Shown here: positions 27,346 to 34,217 of the stretch, one piece after another
Position numbering within the stretch: the stretch's first letter is position 1
Layout: every line of letters begins with the position of its first letter
From: Winslowiella iniecta
GTDB taxonomy: Bacteria; Pseudomonadota; Gammaproteobacteria; Enterobacterales; Enterobacteriaceae
Direction: 5' to 3'
DNA: 46,391 nucleotides
Assembly: GCF_001267535.1 (NCBI RefSeq)
Contig: NZ_JRXE01000005.1
Span: 66,263 to 112,653, forward strand
Notes under the pieces: generated by a model
Database searches by the model: none
What the model was told of the DNA's origin: nothing
What the model saw: the letters and a program-made list of their open reading frames with translations, nothing else
Translations under genes and position numbers: made by a program

Positions 27346-27888
27346 CTATTCTACAGGAATGCGTTTTTGAAAAATGATATCCGGATTGATATTGACCTTG
27401 ATATCGTCTAAAAAAATCAATGCGCGGCCAGCGTCATCACCTGCACGCCAGTAATGATCAAACTGCTGTATTGTATAATTAAGATAGCCCCATGCCGGAT
27501 CATAAATCTGAACCAGATGGTTGGTGATTCCCTGAAAAACCACAAAGTGATCCTGACCGAATCGCTTAATATACAAAATGGTCGGTGAGTGGATTTTGTC
27601 GAGTTGGTCTGACGTTATTTTTACGCCAAGGGTGTTTATCGAATGTTTTTTTGCCAGTCTGGCGAGGTCAAGAAAGGAATATTCGGGTTTTATGCCAGCT
27701 AAACCAATTAACTCCGATTCGGATACGCCCCGTTTATAATACTTCTCCAGAATGAAAACTAAAGAAGCAATACCACAGGTGTTGTCATGTATTTGCTTTT
27801 TTTGCCCGTCAAAGCGTTGTGCTGTCCAGCTGGCCTGCGCCACGCCCTGACTGGCTATCATCAGTAAAATAATTACGATAAATCGCAC
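27346..27888 (-). CDS. Exported C39-like cysteine peptidase (FapD-like)
   Basis: 180 residues from a GTG at 27888, chosen because AAGGGGA precedes it and a compact signal peptide follows (MRFIVIILLMIASQGVAQA). An ATG at 27933, coupled to the preceding stop as TAATG, would add 15 residues and cannot be excluded. The C39 catalytic set is intact: Gln32 and Cys38 in QIHDNTCGIASL, His114 in GQDHFVVFQG, Asp130 in IYDPAWG. Unlike bacteriocin-exporter C39 domains it has no ABC or membrane domains, so it should be a free periplasmic peptidase, as FapD is in the Pseudomonas Fap amyloid system. It is last of a four-gene operon whose precursor carries a leader-like motif. AT-rich compared with flanks. 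Confidence 0.82.
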   Translation of the reverse strand: MRFIVIILLMIASQGVAQASWTAQRFDGQKKQIHDNTCGIASLVFILEKYYKRGVSESELIGLAGIKPEYSFLDLARLAKKHSINTLGVKITSDQLDKIHSPTILYIKRFGQDHFVVFQGITNHLVQIYDPAWGYLNYTIQQFDHYWRAGDDAGRALIFLDDIKVNINPDIIFQKRIPVE

Positions 27889-27932
27889 GCCATCCCCTTT
27901 TAAAAGGGAGGAAGCCTCCCTGAAATATGTCA

Positions 27933-28226
27933 TTAACTGATGAAGTGTGCAGCAGAACTGATTAAGCTTGCCAGTGGTAACAGAAAAACAGCATCCCGAA
28001 GTTTAGCAAAGCGTTCTCTGTTTCTCAGGGAGATCATGATCATAATATTAACTATCACGCTGGCCAACAGGTAATATAAACTACTTATGCTGAAATGATA
28101 TCCCCAGCTATAAGCCAGCAATAACAGTGCGGTGAAAATAATGGCTCCCGTACGTCTGCCATAAAAAATAATACGGCATGTGACGATATACAGAAATATC
28201 AACAATACTCCTGACACAACACTCAT
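27933..28226 (-). CDS. Small hydrophobic membrane protein of the C39 cassette
   Basis: 97 residues. The ATG at 28226 is preferred because it overlaps the preceding stop as ATGA; an in-frame ATG at 28256 would lie inside the upstream gene. Three or four predicted membrane helices: about 4–20, 28–45, 49–68 and perhaps 79–95, with a basic loop RNRERFAKLRD near 73–83. I do not recognise a family. Tight packing between the secreted small protein and the peptidase implies a role in that cassette, for example membrane tethering, immunity or secretion help; all of these are inference. Confidence 0.7.
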   Translation of the reverse strand: MSVVSGVLLIFLYIVTCRIIFYGRRTGAIIFTALLLLAYSWGYHFSISSLYYLLASVIVNIMIMISLRNRERFAKLRDAVFLLPLASLISSAAHFIS

Positions 28227-28678
28227 TGTTTTGACATTCCATGACAGGTTTGGCATCCGCTGTCACCACCGCCTCCGCCGCCCAGCATTGCCTGTGTGGC
28301 ACCGTAGGCACTTAATCCCAACGCGCCTGCGGCGACTGGGCCGACAACCGGGTTAAGGCCGCCGGCGACGAAGCCGCCGACTCCCTGAGAAATCACCTCC
28401 GAGGTGCCTGGGGAGTTATTGGGCGCGGATGCGTAGGCATTGCCGATGGCCGCTGCCGCGCCGGCAACGCCCTGGCCGGCGATAATAACGGCTGGCCCCA
28501 CCTTGCCCCTGGTCTCCTCCATCTCCTGACTATTCATGACGTCAAAGTCAGCATAGTTAAGGCTTGCCGCAGTGGTCTGAGCCGGGACAAGATTGTCGCT
28601 ATTAATCGCGTAAGCAACAATAGACAGGGGGGCGACAAAAAGCACGGAAGCGGCTGCCATGAAAATTCTTTTATTCAT
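28223..28678 (-). CDS. Small secreted Gly/Ala-rich protein with C-terminal CxxCH (candidate amyloid or peptide precursor)
   Basis: 151 residues; AAGGAAA about 7 bases before the ATG. Signal peptide 1–24 (cleavage after VAYA). A polar region with MNSQEMEETRGK (48–59) follows. It resembles a double-glycine-type leader: Glu at -8, hydrophobic at -7, Gly at -2, although -1 is Lys. Residues 60–135 are Gly/Ala-rich with many GxxxG spacings (GQGVAGAAAAIG, GGFVAGGLNPVVGPVAAG). A six-Gly run (133–138) precedes the C-terminal CQTCH (142–146). FapB/FapC amyloid subunits also end near a CxxC pair. Alternatives are a class II-bacteriocin-like glycine-zipper peptide or a heme-binding CxxCH tail. Same operon as a C39-like peptidase and an outer-membrane barrel. 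Confidence 0.78.
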   Translation of the reverse strand: MNKRIFMAAASVLFVAPLSIVAYAINSDNLVPAQTTAASLNYADFDVMNSQEMEETRGKVGPAVIIAGQGVAGAAAAIGNAYASAPNNSPGTSEVISQGVGGFVAGGLNPVVGPVAAGALGLSAYGATQAMLGGGGGGDSGCQTCHGMSKQ

Positions 28679-28688
28679 GATTATTTCC

Positions 28689-29558
28689 TTATAGTTTATA
28701 ACTGAGCCCCAAAGAAATCACTGAGCTTTTATTATTTCCCACACCTCCTTTTAGATTAATATTTCCTGCAAGGTCTTCCATTAGATTCACGCTCATTCCG
28801 GCTAACACAGAAGTCGTGCTGGTCCACTCTTTTTTATTAAGATAGTAGTTGTTGGCGTTAATAAAATCTTTAGAGAATCCCCAGCTCAGGTTTATCTCTG
28901 GATTAACCGCAAAGATAACTTTGCCGGATGTCGTATACGCCGTGTAGTCGTTAGAAAATTTCTCTCTGGAAATGCCATCCAGATAGCCAAGTGAAAAATT
29001 AAGTACCAGAGGGTCATAGATCCAGTTAAGGGATGTGCCTAAAACGTAGCTGTTGACCGTACCATCTTTAGCATTTACGCCCCCAAACAAAACGGTAAAA
29101 TCTGACAGACGATAAAGCTGATAACTGGCACCAAAGCCTATACCGTTAAACTTATATTCACTTTTATTTGAGCTGGTATTATTTTCGGTAGAGTACTTAG
29201 TGTTTACCCACTGTCCATTTAACGTTGCTGATAAAGAAAGCTGACTGGTCAGGCCATACATCCCGGAAAGATAACCTGACAACCCATTCGTTTCTTTTTT
29301 ATAGGCCAGATTTGTACGGTCTATAATATACTGCCCCGGGCTTATCTGGTTAATATAATATCCGGGCTGGCTCCCTTCATTGCTGTTGTTCAGGATATTC
29401 ACACCCGCACCAAATGACCAGCTCTTCCGCTCTGGAAGAAAGTCCTCAATTTTTAGTATCGATTTGGGTGATTCTTTGAGCGTGCTTTTGTTTTCAGTTG
29501 CTGCCTGTACCGCCGGTACGGCGAGACAATAGATCAAATAACCGACGAGCTTACGCAT
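28689..29558 (-). CDS. Outer-membrane beta-barrel protein of the C39 cassette (FapF-like role)
   Basis: 289 residues. The start at 29558 is chosen for AGGGAA upstream and a clean signal peptide (MRKLVGYLIYCLAVPAVQA); in-frame ATGs further upstream lack a usable ribosome site. A short polar N-terminus (20–45) is followed by alternating aromatic/glycine strands from KSWSFGAGVNILNN (about 45–58), with repeats such as LSGYLSGMYGLTSQLSLSATLNG and FNGIGFGASYQLYRL, to the final SVISLGLSYKL. It has about 12–14 strands by eye. No enzyme motif was seen. Being first in an operon with a secreted Gly-rich protein and an exported C39-like peptidase suggests it exports or anchors that protein, as FapF does. 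Its base composition is distinctly AT-rich. Confidence 0.75.
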   Translation of the reverse strand: MRKLVGYLIYCLAVPAVQAATENKSTLKESPKSILKIEDFLPERKSWSFGAGVNILNNSNEGSQPGYYINQISPGQYIIDRTNLAYKKETNGLSGYLSGMYGLTSQLSLSATLNGQWVNTKYSTENNTSSNKSEYKFNGIGFGASYQLYRLSDFTVLFGGVNAKDGTVNSYVLGTSLNWIYDPLVLNFSLGYLDGISREKFSNDYTAYTTSGKVIFAVNPEINLSWGFSKDFINANNYYLNKKEWTSTTSVLAGMSVNLMEDLAGNINLKGGVGNNKSSVISLGLSYKL

Positions 29559-29757
29559 ATATTCCCTGAGTTTGATAATCATTTCCTTTTGTAAATGGTA
29601 ATTGTTATCAACTAAGGGAGTCAATAATGGACATTAACAATATGAAAAAAGGGTTAATAATTTGAAATAAAATTCGCAACGCGAATTAATTACCGGCGGT
29701 GATTTATTAGCGTAAAAAGCACAAAAAAGGGTTTTTCTGGCGAGATCATGACGTTAA

Positions 29758-29777
29758 CAGTGCCCCGCAGGGCACTG
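29758..29777 (-). terminator. Hairpin downstream of kdgK
   Basis: Eight-base perfect arms CAGTGCCC / GGGCACTG around CGCA, starting 20 bases after the kdgK stop on the minus strand. A T-rich run (CCCTTTTTTG on the minus strand) follows only about 30 bases later, so efficiency is uncertain. The 238-base gap to the barrel gene must also hold the cassette promoter. Confidence 0.55.
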
Positions 29778-29796
29778 ACTGAAAAATCAATCACCC

Positions 29797-30729
29797 TTAC
29801 TGCGGCATGGCATTTTTGGGAATTATCGCACCGCGGTGCTGAATAACGGTGCTGGCCGTCAGGTGCCCGCGTACGGCGGCCTGTTCTGCACCGCCGCCGG
29901 ATAGACGTACGGCAAGATAACCGGCGCTAAATGAGTCGCCCGCTGCGGTGGTATCGACCACTTTCTCTTTGGCGAGTCTTACGGCTGGCACCTCCAGTAA
30001 TGCCGCATCGCCGCATGCCACCAGGCAGGAATCGGCACCGCGTTTCATCACAATCTCCTCAACACCCGCTGCGCGTGTGCGGGCCACCACTTGCTCAATG
30101 CTCGCTTCACCCCAAAGCAGGGTTTCGTCATCCAGCGTGAGAAACGCGATATCGGTGCAGGCCAGCATGGCGGCGTAGGTCTGCTGCGCCTCATCACGGC
30201 TTTGCCACAGGCGCGGGCGATAGTTGTTATCAAAAATTACCTTGCCGCCATTACCGCGACATTCTGCCAGCAGTGACATTAACCGGGCGCGACTCTGGGG
30301 GTTAAGGATCGCCAGGCTGATGCCACTCAGGTAGATATAATCGAACAGCGCCAGCTCTTCGCACAGCTCATCGGCGCGGTCGCTCTCCAGCCAGTAGCGT
30401 GCGGCAGCTTCATTGCGCCAGTACCAGAATGTGCGCTCTCCCTGGGCATCGGTTTCAATAAAGTAGAGCCCCGGCAGCTTGTCTTCCATACGCTGAATCA
30501 GCGAGGTATGAACATTTTCCTGCTGCCACGCGTCAATCATTTCGTTGCTGAAGGTATCGGTTCCCAGTGCGGTGACATATTCCACCGCGAGGGTGTCGGC
30601 GGGCAGCTGACGTGCGAGGTAGACCGCGGTGTTCAGGGTATCGCCGCCAAATCCACGGCTTAAATCTGCGCCTTTTTGCGACAGTTCAATCATGCATTCG
30701 CCAATAATGGCAATTTTTTTATGCGTCAT
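29797..30729 (-). CDS. kdgK: KdgK, 2-keto-3-deoxygluconate kinase
   Basis: 310 residues, almost the E. coli length (309). PfkB/ribokinase signatures: the N-terminal IGECMIELSQKGADLSRGFGGDTLNTAVYLAR, substrate-site YWRNEAAARYWLE, FDNNYRPRLW, and the anion-hole/catalytic-base motif DTTAAGDSFSAGYLA near residue 252. It phosphorylates KDG from pectin, alginate or hexuronate breakdown to KDPG, feeding the Entner–Doudoroff aldolase. Divergent from pdeH as in E. coli. A KdgR-type palindrome lies 63–81 bases before the start. A lyase-like gene about 3.2 kb away could generate its substrate. Confidence 0.96.
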   Translation of the reverse strand: MTHKKIAIIGECMIELSQKGADLSRGFGGDTLNTAVYLARQLPADTLAVEYVTALGTDTFSNEMIDAWQQENVHTSLIQRMEDKLPGLYFIETDAQGERTFWYWRNEAAARYWLESDRADELCEELALFDYIYLSGISLAILNPQSRARLMSLLAECRGNGGKVIFDNNYRPRLWQSRDEAQQTYAAMLACTDIAFLTLDDETLLWGEASIEQVVARTRAAGVEEIVMKRGADSCLVACGDAALLEVPAVRLAKEKVVDTTAAGDSFSAGYLAVRLSGGGAEQAAVRGHLTASTVIQHRGAIIPKNAMPQ

Positions 30730-30791
30730 GGTTTCCAGCCTCAGGAAATATCGGCCTTTAGTCTCGCCTTGCGGTCAAACTCAGTCAATGA

Positions 30792-30810
30792 TTTAAAACG
30801 CTGTTTTAAA
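30792..30810. promoter_or_regulatory. KdgR-type operator upstream of kdgK
   Basis: Perfect palindrome TTTAAAACgctGTTTTAAA. It fits the KdgR box TGAAACnnTGTTTCA at the AAACnnTGTTT core, with the outer G and C replaced by A and T. Placed 63–81 bases before the kdgK ATG, where KdgR, the IclR-family repressor of KDG metabolism, would be expected to act. No kdgR gene is in the window. Confidence 0.55.
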
Positions 30811-30935
30811 TTTTTTTATCGTCGCCGCGCGATGATTAAATAGCCTGATTAGCGGTTAAAGTGGCCGCTATTGACCGGATTGAAAAGTTAAGTGGCTGAT
30901 AAGCTGGAGGGTGTGAAACTGGCTTTCAATGCCGG

Positions 30936-30962
30936 TAAAGTTATGCAGGCCAGTGCCGATAC
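30936..30962 (+). promoter_or_regulatory. Sigma-28 (FliA) promoter for pdeH
   Basis: TAAAGTTA at 30936–30943, then exactly 11 bases, then GCCGATAC at 30955–30962. The flagellar sigma-28 consensus is TAAAGTTT-N11-GCCGATAA, so 14 of 16 positions agree with exact spacing. The -10 ends 53 bases before the pdeH ATG. E. coli pdeH (yhjH) is a FliA-dependent class III flagellar gene, so the placement fits known biology. Confidence 0.8.
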
Positions 30963-31015
30963 TTGCTGAGCGGGATGCCATTTGCAGGCAATCTCAAATA
31001 ACCAGGATGTAAACC

Positions 31016-31789
31016 ATGATGCTGAAACATATCAGTCATCGGCTTCCTTCCTCAATTGTGGTGCAAAAACATCAGGAAGAGCGTCTGTACTGGAAACAGT
31101 GCCAGCGATTGTACACTTTTCAGCCGATCTACCAGGTGTCTGGTCGCTTGATGGCAATTGAGTTGCTTACCGCGGTGTTTCATCCTGCCGCGCCGAGTCA
31201 AAGGTTATCGCCCGAAGACTACTTTGCCGCGCTTGATATTTCCCAGCGGCTACATATTGTCCAGGAACAGCTTGAGCTACTGATCCAATGGGAAAGTAAA
31301 TTTGTTGACGGTGATCTGGTGGCATCGGTCAATATTGATGGGCCATCATTACTCGCCATTCAGCATCACCACCAGATTCGGGCACTGATTGCCCGGCTGC
31401 CATGGGTGCGCTTTGAGCTGGTTGAGCATCATGTCTTGCCGCAGGAAGAGATTGTGGCGCAGATGCCCGAACTGGGGCCACTGTGGCTGGATGATTTTGG
31501 CTCCGGCATGGCAAATTTTTCTGCACTGACTGAATTAAAGTATGACTACATCAAGTTAGCGCGTGAGCTGTTTGTTCTGCTGCGTAAAACTGAAGAAGGT
31601 CGACACCTTTTTCTGATGCTGCTGGCGTTAATCAATCGCTACTGCAAGGGCGTGATTGTTGAGGGCGTGGAAACCGCTGAAGAGTGGGCGCAGGTGCAGA
31701 GCTCTCCGGCATTTGCTGCACAGGGCTATTTTTTCTCGCGGCCAGTGCCGTTTGACCAGCTAACCGACCTTCCTCTGCAACTGGCCTGA
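31016..31789 (+). CDS. pdeH: PdeH, EAL-only c-di-GMP phosphodiesterase
   Basis: 257 residues, one EAL domain, no membrane segment. Residues follow E. coli YhjH closely: YTFQPIYQVSGRLMAIELL, where the EAL motif reads ELL (49–51) as in E. coli; SVNIDGP (104–110); RFELVEH (132–138); the metal-site DDFGSGMANF (159–168); YDYIKLARELF; and EGVET. AGGA precedes the ATG. PdeH is the dominant housekeeping phosphodiesterase in E. coli, keeping c-di-GMP low so that YcgR does not brake flagella. A strong sigma-28 promoter match sits upstream. It thus opposes the bcs genes in the same window. Confidence 0.95.
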   Translation: MMLKHISHRLPSSIVVQKHQEERLYWKQCQRLYTFQPIYQVSGRLMAIELLTAVFHPAAPSQRLSPEDYFAALDISQRLHIVQEQLELLIQWESKFVDGDLVASVNIDGPSLLAIQHHHQIRALIARLPWVRFELVEHHVLPQEEIVAQMPELGPLWLDDFGSGMANFSALTELKYDYIKLARELFVLLRKTEEGRHLFLMLLALINRYCKGVIVEGVETAEEWAQVQSSPAFAAQGYFFSRPVPFDQLTDLPLQLA

Positions 31790-31851
31790 TGCCGATCTTA
31801 TTGGTCTCTACTATCTTTAAACAGAGATATGGGATGAGCAAGGAGTGGGAG

Positions 31852-33912
31852 ATGTCGCGTAGCGGGAAAATAATAAGCTGGATCGTCGGGATTTTTTTGT
31901 TGCTGGTCGTTATTGTGGTGCTGGTTATCGCTTTCTTTGACTGGAATCGCCTTAAACCTACCATCAACCAGAAAGTCTCGACGGAATTAAATCGACCTTT
32001 CGCGATTCGGGGCGATCTGGGTGTTGCCTGGCAGCGTAATCGTGATGAACCTGGCTGGCGTAGCTGGGTTCCCTGGCCGCATGTTCACGCCGAAGATATT
32101 CTGCTTGGCAACCCGCCTGAAATTCCTGAAGTCAGCATGGTGCATCTGCAACGGGTCGACGCCACGCTGGCACCGTTGGCGCTGATTGGCAAACAGGTGT
32201 GGATCCCGTGGATCAAATTGCAGCAGCCGGATGCCAAACTGATCCAGACCGCTGACGGTAAAAATAACTGGACGTTTAATCTGGCTGGCAGCGAAAACAA
32301 AGACGACAGTCAGCCGCCATCCGCCTGGTCCTTCCGCCTTGATAATATTATGTTTGACCGTGGGCAGATCGATTATCGCGACGCGATCAATAAAGCCAAA
32401 GTGCAGGTGCTGGTTGACCCACTGGGCAAACCGGTGCCTTACGGCCAACTGGCTGGCGGTGACGATAAACAGAAAAATGCAGCCGACTTTGTTTTCGGCT
32501 GGAAAGCGCGCGGTACCTACAATAATGAGCAGCTGAACGGCGATGGCAAGATCGGCGGCATGCTCTCTTTACGCAGTAAAACCACCCCTTTCCCGATTGA
32601 GGCCGACGTGCGCAATGGCACCACCCGCGTACGCGTCGCCGGTACCGTACAGGACCCGATGAATCTTGGCGGTGTCGATCTGCGCCTGCGCTTTTCTGGC
32701 GATACGCTGGCCAACCTGTATGGTCTGACCGGCGTGTTGCTGCCTGACACGCCGCCGTATGAAACTGATGGTCGGTTACAGGCGCGATTCCAGCAAAAAG
32801 GGGGCGCGCTCTTCCGTTATCAGAACTTCAACGGCAAGATTGGCGACAGCGATATCCACGGCTCTCTGACTTACAGCCAGCGCCAGCCCCGTCCGAAACT
32901 GGAAGGTTCACTTGAATCACGTCAGCTACGTATGGCCGATTTAGGGCCGCTGATCGGCGTCGATTCGGGTAAGGGCAGTGAGAAAACTAAACAGGCGAAG
33001 GCCAAACGCGGTGAGGCGTCCACCCAGCCCGCTGACCGAATCTTACCGCACGATAAATTCGACACCAAAAGCTGGGACGTGATGGATGCGGATGTGAAGT
33101 TCAGCGGCAAGCGCATCGAGCACAGTAATTCGCTGCCGATAAGCGATCTTTATACGCATCTGGTGCTGAAAAGCGGTGATTTACGTCTCGATCCGCTGCG
33201 TTTTGCCATGGCCGGTGGCAACCTGAATTCCACCATTCATTTGGAAGGTGACAGAACGCCGATGCGTGGACGCGCCGATATTCATGCCCGCAAACTGAAG
33301 CTGCGCCAGCTATTCCCCGGAGTTGAGGCGATGCAGAGCAGTCTGGGGCAAATGAACGGTGATGCGACGCTGACCGGTACCGGTAATTCGGTGGCGGATT
33401 TGCTGGCAACCAGCAATGGTGATGTGAAATTACTGATGAATGACGGTCTGATCAGTCGCAGCCTGATGGAGATTGTCGGGCTTAATGTCGGTAACTATGT
33501 GGTCGGCAAACTGTTTGGCGATGACGAGGTGCGCATCAACTGTGCGGCCGCCGACCTGAATGTGCGCAATGGTCTGGTGTCGACACGGCTGTTTGTTTTT
33601 GATACGGAAAATGCGGTGATCAATATCTCCGGCACCACTAATTTTGCCAGTGAACGGCTCGATTTATCGATCGATCCGGAGAGTAAAGGCATGCGTATTA
33701 TTACCCTGCGTTCGCCGCTGTATGTTCGTGGCACCTTTAAAAATCCGGATGCGGGTGTGAAAGCCGGTCCGCTGATTGCGCGCGGTGCGGCGGCAGTGGC
33801 GCTGGGCGCGGTGGTTGCGCCTGCGGCGGCACTGCTGGCGCTGATTTCAACCAGCGATGGTGATGACAATCAGTGCAGTAATGTCTTACAGCAGATGAAG
33901 TCGAAAAAATAG
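31852..33912 (+). CDS. yhjG: YhjG, AsmA-family inner-membrane-anchored protein
   Basis: 686 residues, equal to E. coli YhjG, from the ATG at 31852 with AAGGAG upstream; an in-frame extension to 31789 lacks a ribosome site. One N-terminal membrane anchor (about 7–28), then FDWNRLKPTINQKVS, the AsmA signature, and RSWVPWPHVHAEDILLGNPPEIPEV. The long periplasmic body is beta-rich and ends in LIARGAAAVALGAVVAPAAALLAL. AsmA-like proteins (TamB, YhdP, YdbH, YhjG) form periplasmic bridges associated with lipid transport to the outer membrane; the specific role of YhjG is minor or redundant. It follows pdeH, as in E. coli. Confidence 0.94.
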   Translation: MSRSGKIISWIVGIFLLLVVIVVLVIAFFDWNRLKPTINQKVSTELNRPFAIRGDLGVAWQRNRDEPGWRSWVPWPHVHAEDILLGNPPEIPEVSMVHLQRVDATLAPLALIGKQVWIPWIKLQQPDAKLIQTADGKNNWTFNLAGSENKDDSQPPSAWSFRLDNIMFDRGQIDYRDAINKAKVQVLVDPLGKPVPYGQLAGGDDKQKNAADFVFGWKARGTYNNEQLNGDGKIGGMLSLRSKTTPFPIEADVRNGTTRVRVAGTVQDPMNLGGVDLRLRFSGDTLANLYGLTGVLLPDTPPYETDGRLQARFQQKGGALFRYQNFNGKIGDSDIHGSLTYSQRQPRPKLEGSLESRQLRMADLGPLIGVDSGKGSEKTKQAKAKRGEASTQPADRILPHDKFDTKSWDVMDADVKFSGKRIEHSNSLPISDLYTHLVLKSGDLRLDPLRFAMAGGNLNSTIHLEGDRTPMRGRADIHARKLKLRQLFPGVEAMQSSLGQMNGDATLTGTGNSVADLLATSNGDVKLLMNDGLISRSLMEIVGLNVGNYVVGKLFGDDEVRINCAAADLNVRNGLVSTRLFVFDTENAVINISGTTNFASERLDLSIDPESKGMRIITLRSPLYVRGTFKNPDAGVKAGPLIARGAAAVALGAVVAPAAALLALISTSDGDDNQCSNVLQQMKSKK

Positions 33913-33918
33913 CGAAGA

Positions 33919-33944
33919 GCCGGGGTGAGAGGGCTTGCCCCGGC
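33919..33944 (+). terminator. Hairpin after yhjG
   Basis: GCCGGGG / CCCCGGC, seven perfect pairs with a 12-base loop, 7 bases after the stop. No T-tract follows, so it may be a Rho-dependent or 3'-stabilising structure. Confidence 0.45.
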
Positions 33945-33965
33945 GAGCTGTTAAGCCGTTATGTA

Positions 33966-34169
33966 TTACATATCGAGCGCGATATGTTTTCCGTCCGGAA
34001 ACGCGATCCCGATAGGTATTTTTCCACCCAACGCGGCCACATAGCGTTTCATGGTGGATAGTTTTATATCACTGCCACGTTTTTCTATCGCGGCGAGGGT
34101 GAGCATCTCACTACAGAATCTTTTGTCATTACCGCTCTTATCGTCGTGAGAATAACGGGAATAAACCAC
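33966..34169 (-). pseudogene. Remnant of an XRE/HigA-type antitoxin (C-terminal half)
   Basis: An open frame of 67 codons whose second half reads AIEKRGSDIKLSTMKRYVAALGGKIPI, then FPDGKHIALDM. This is the typical end of a type II antitoxin XRE domain: recognition helix S/A-x-IEKR, LSTLxRYVxALGG, then a short beta tail ending FPDG. The expected first helices, normally about 40 residues, are missing, and the first 25 codons are not recognisable. No toxin gene is adjacent. I read it as a decayed fragment; expression is unlikely though not excluded. Confidence 0.6.
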
Positions 34170-34172
34170 ATA

Positions 34173-34199
34173 AAAAAGCCGGACGCTGTCCGGCTTTTT
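34173..34199. terminator. Bidirectional terminator between antitoxin remnant and yhjE
   Basis: Stem AAAAAGCCGGAC / GTCCGGCTTTTT with a GCT loop: A-run, GC-rich core, T-run. It works on both strands, ending 18 bases before the yhjE stop codon on the right. Confidence 0.85.
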
Positions 34200-34217
34200 A
34201 GTCTGTGTTAACCGGGA

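Noticed and set aside
28223-28678. A cytochrome c
   Set aside because: CQTCH fits the heme motif, but the protein is Gly/Ala-rich and has no distal Met-containing cytochrome fold that I can see, so heme binding is kept only as an alternative.
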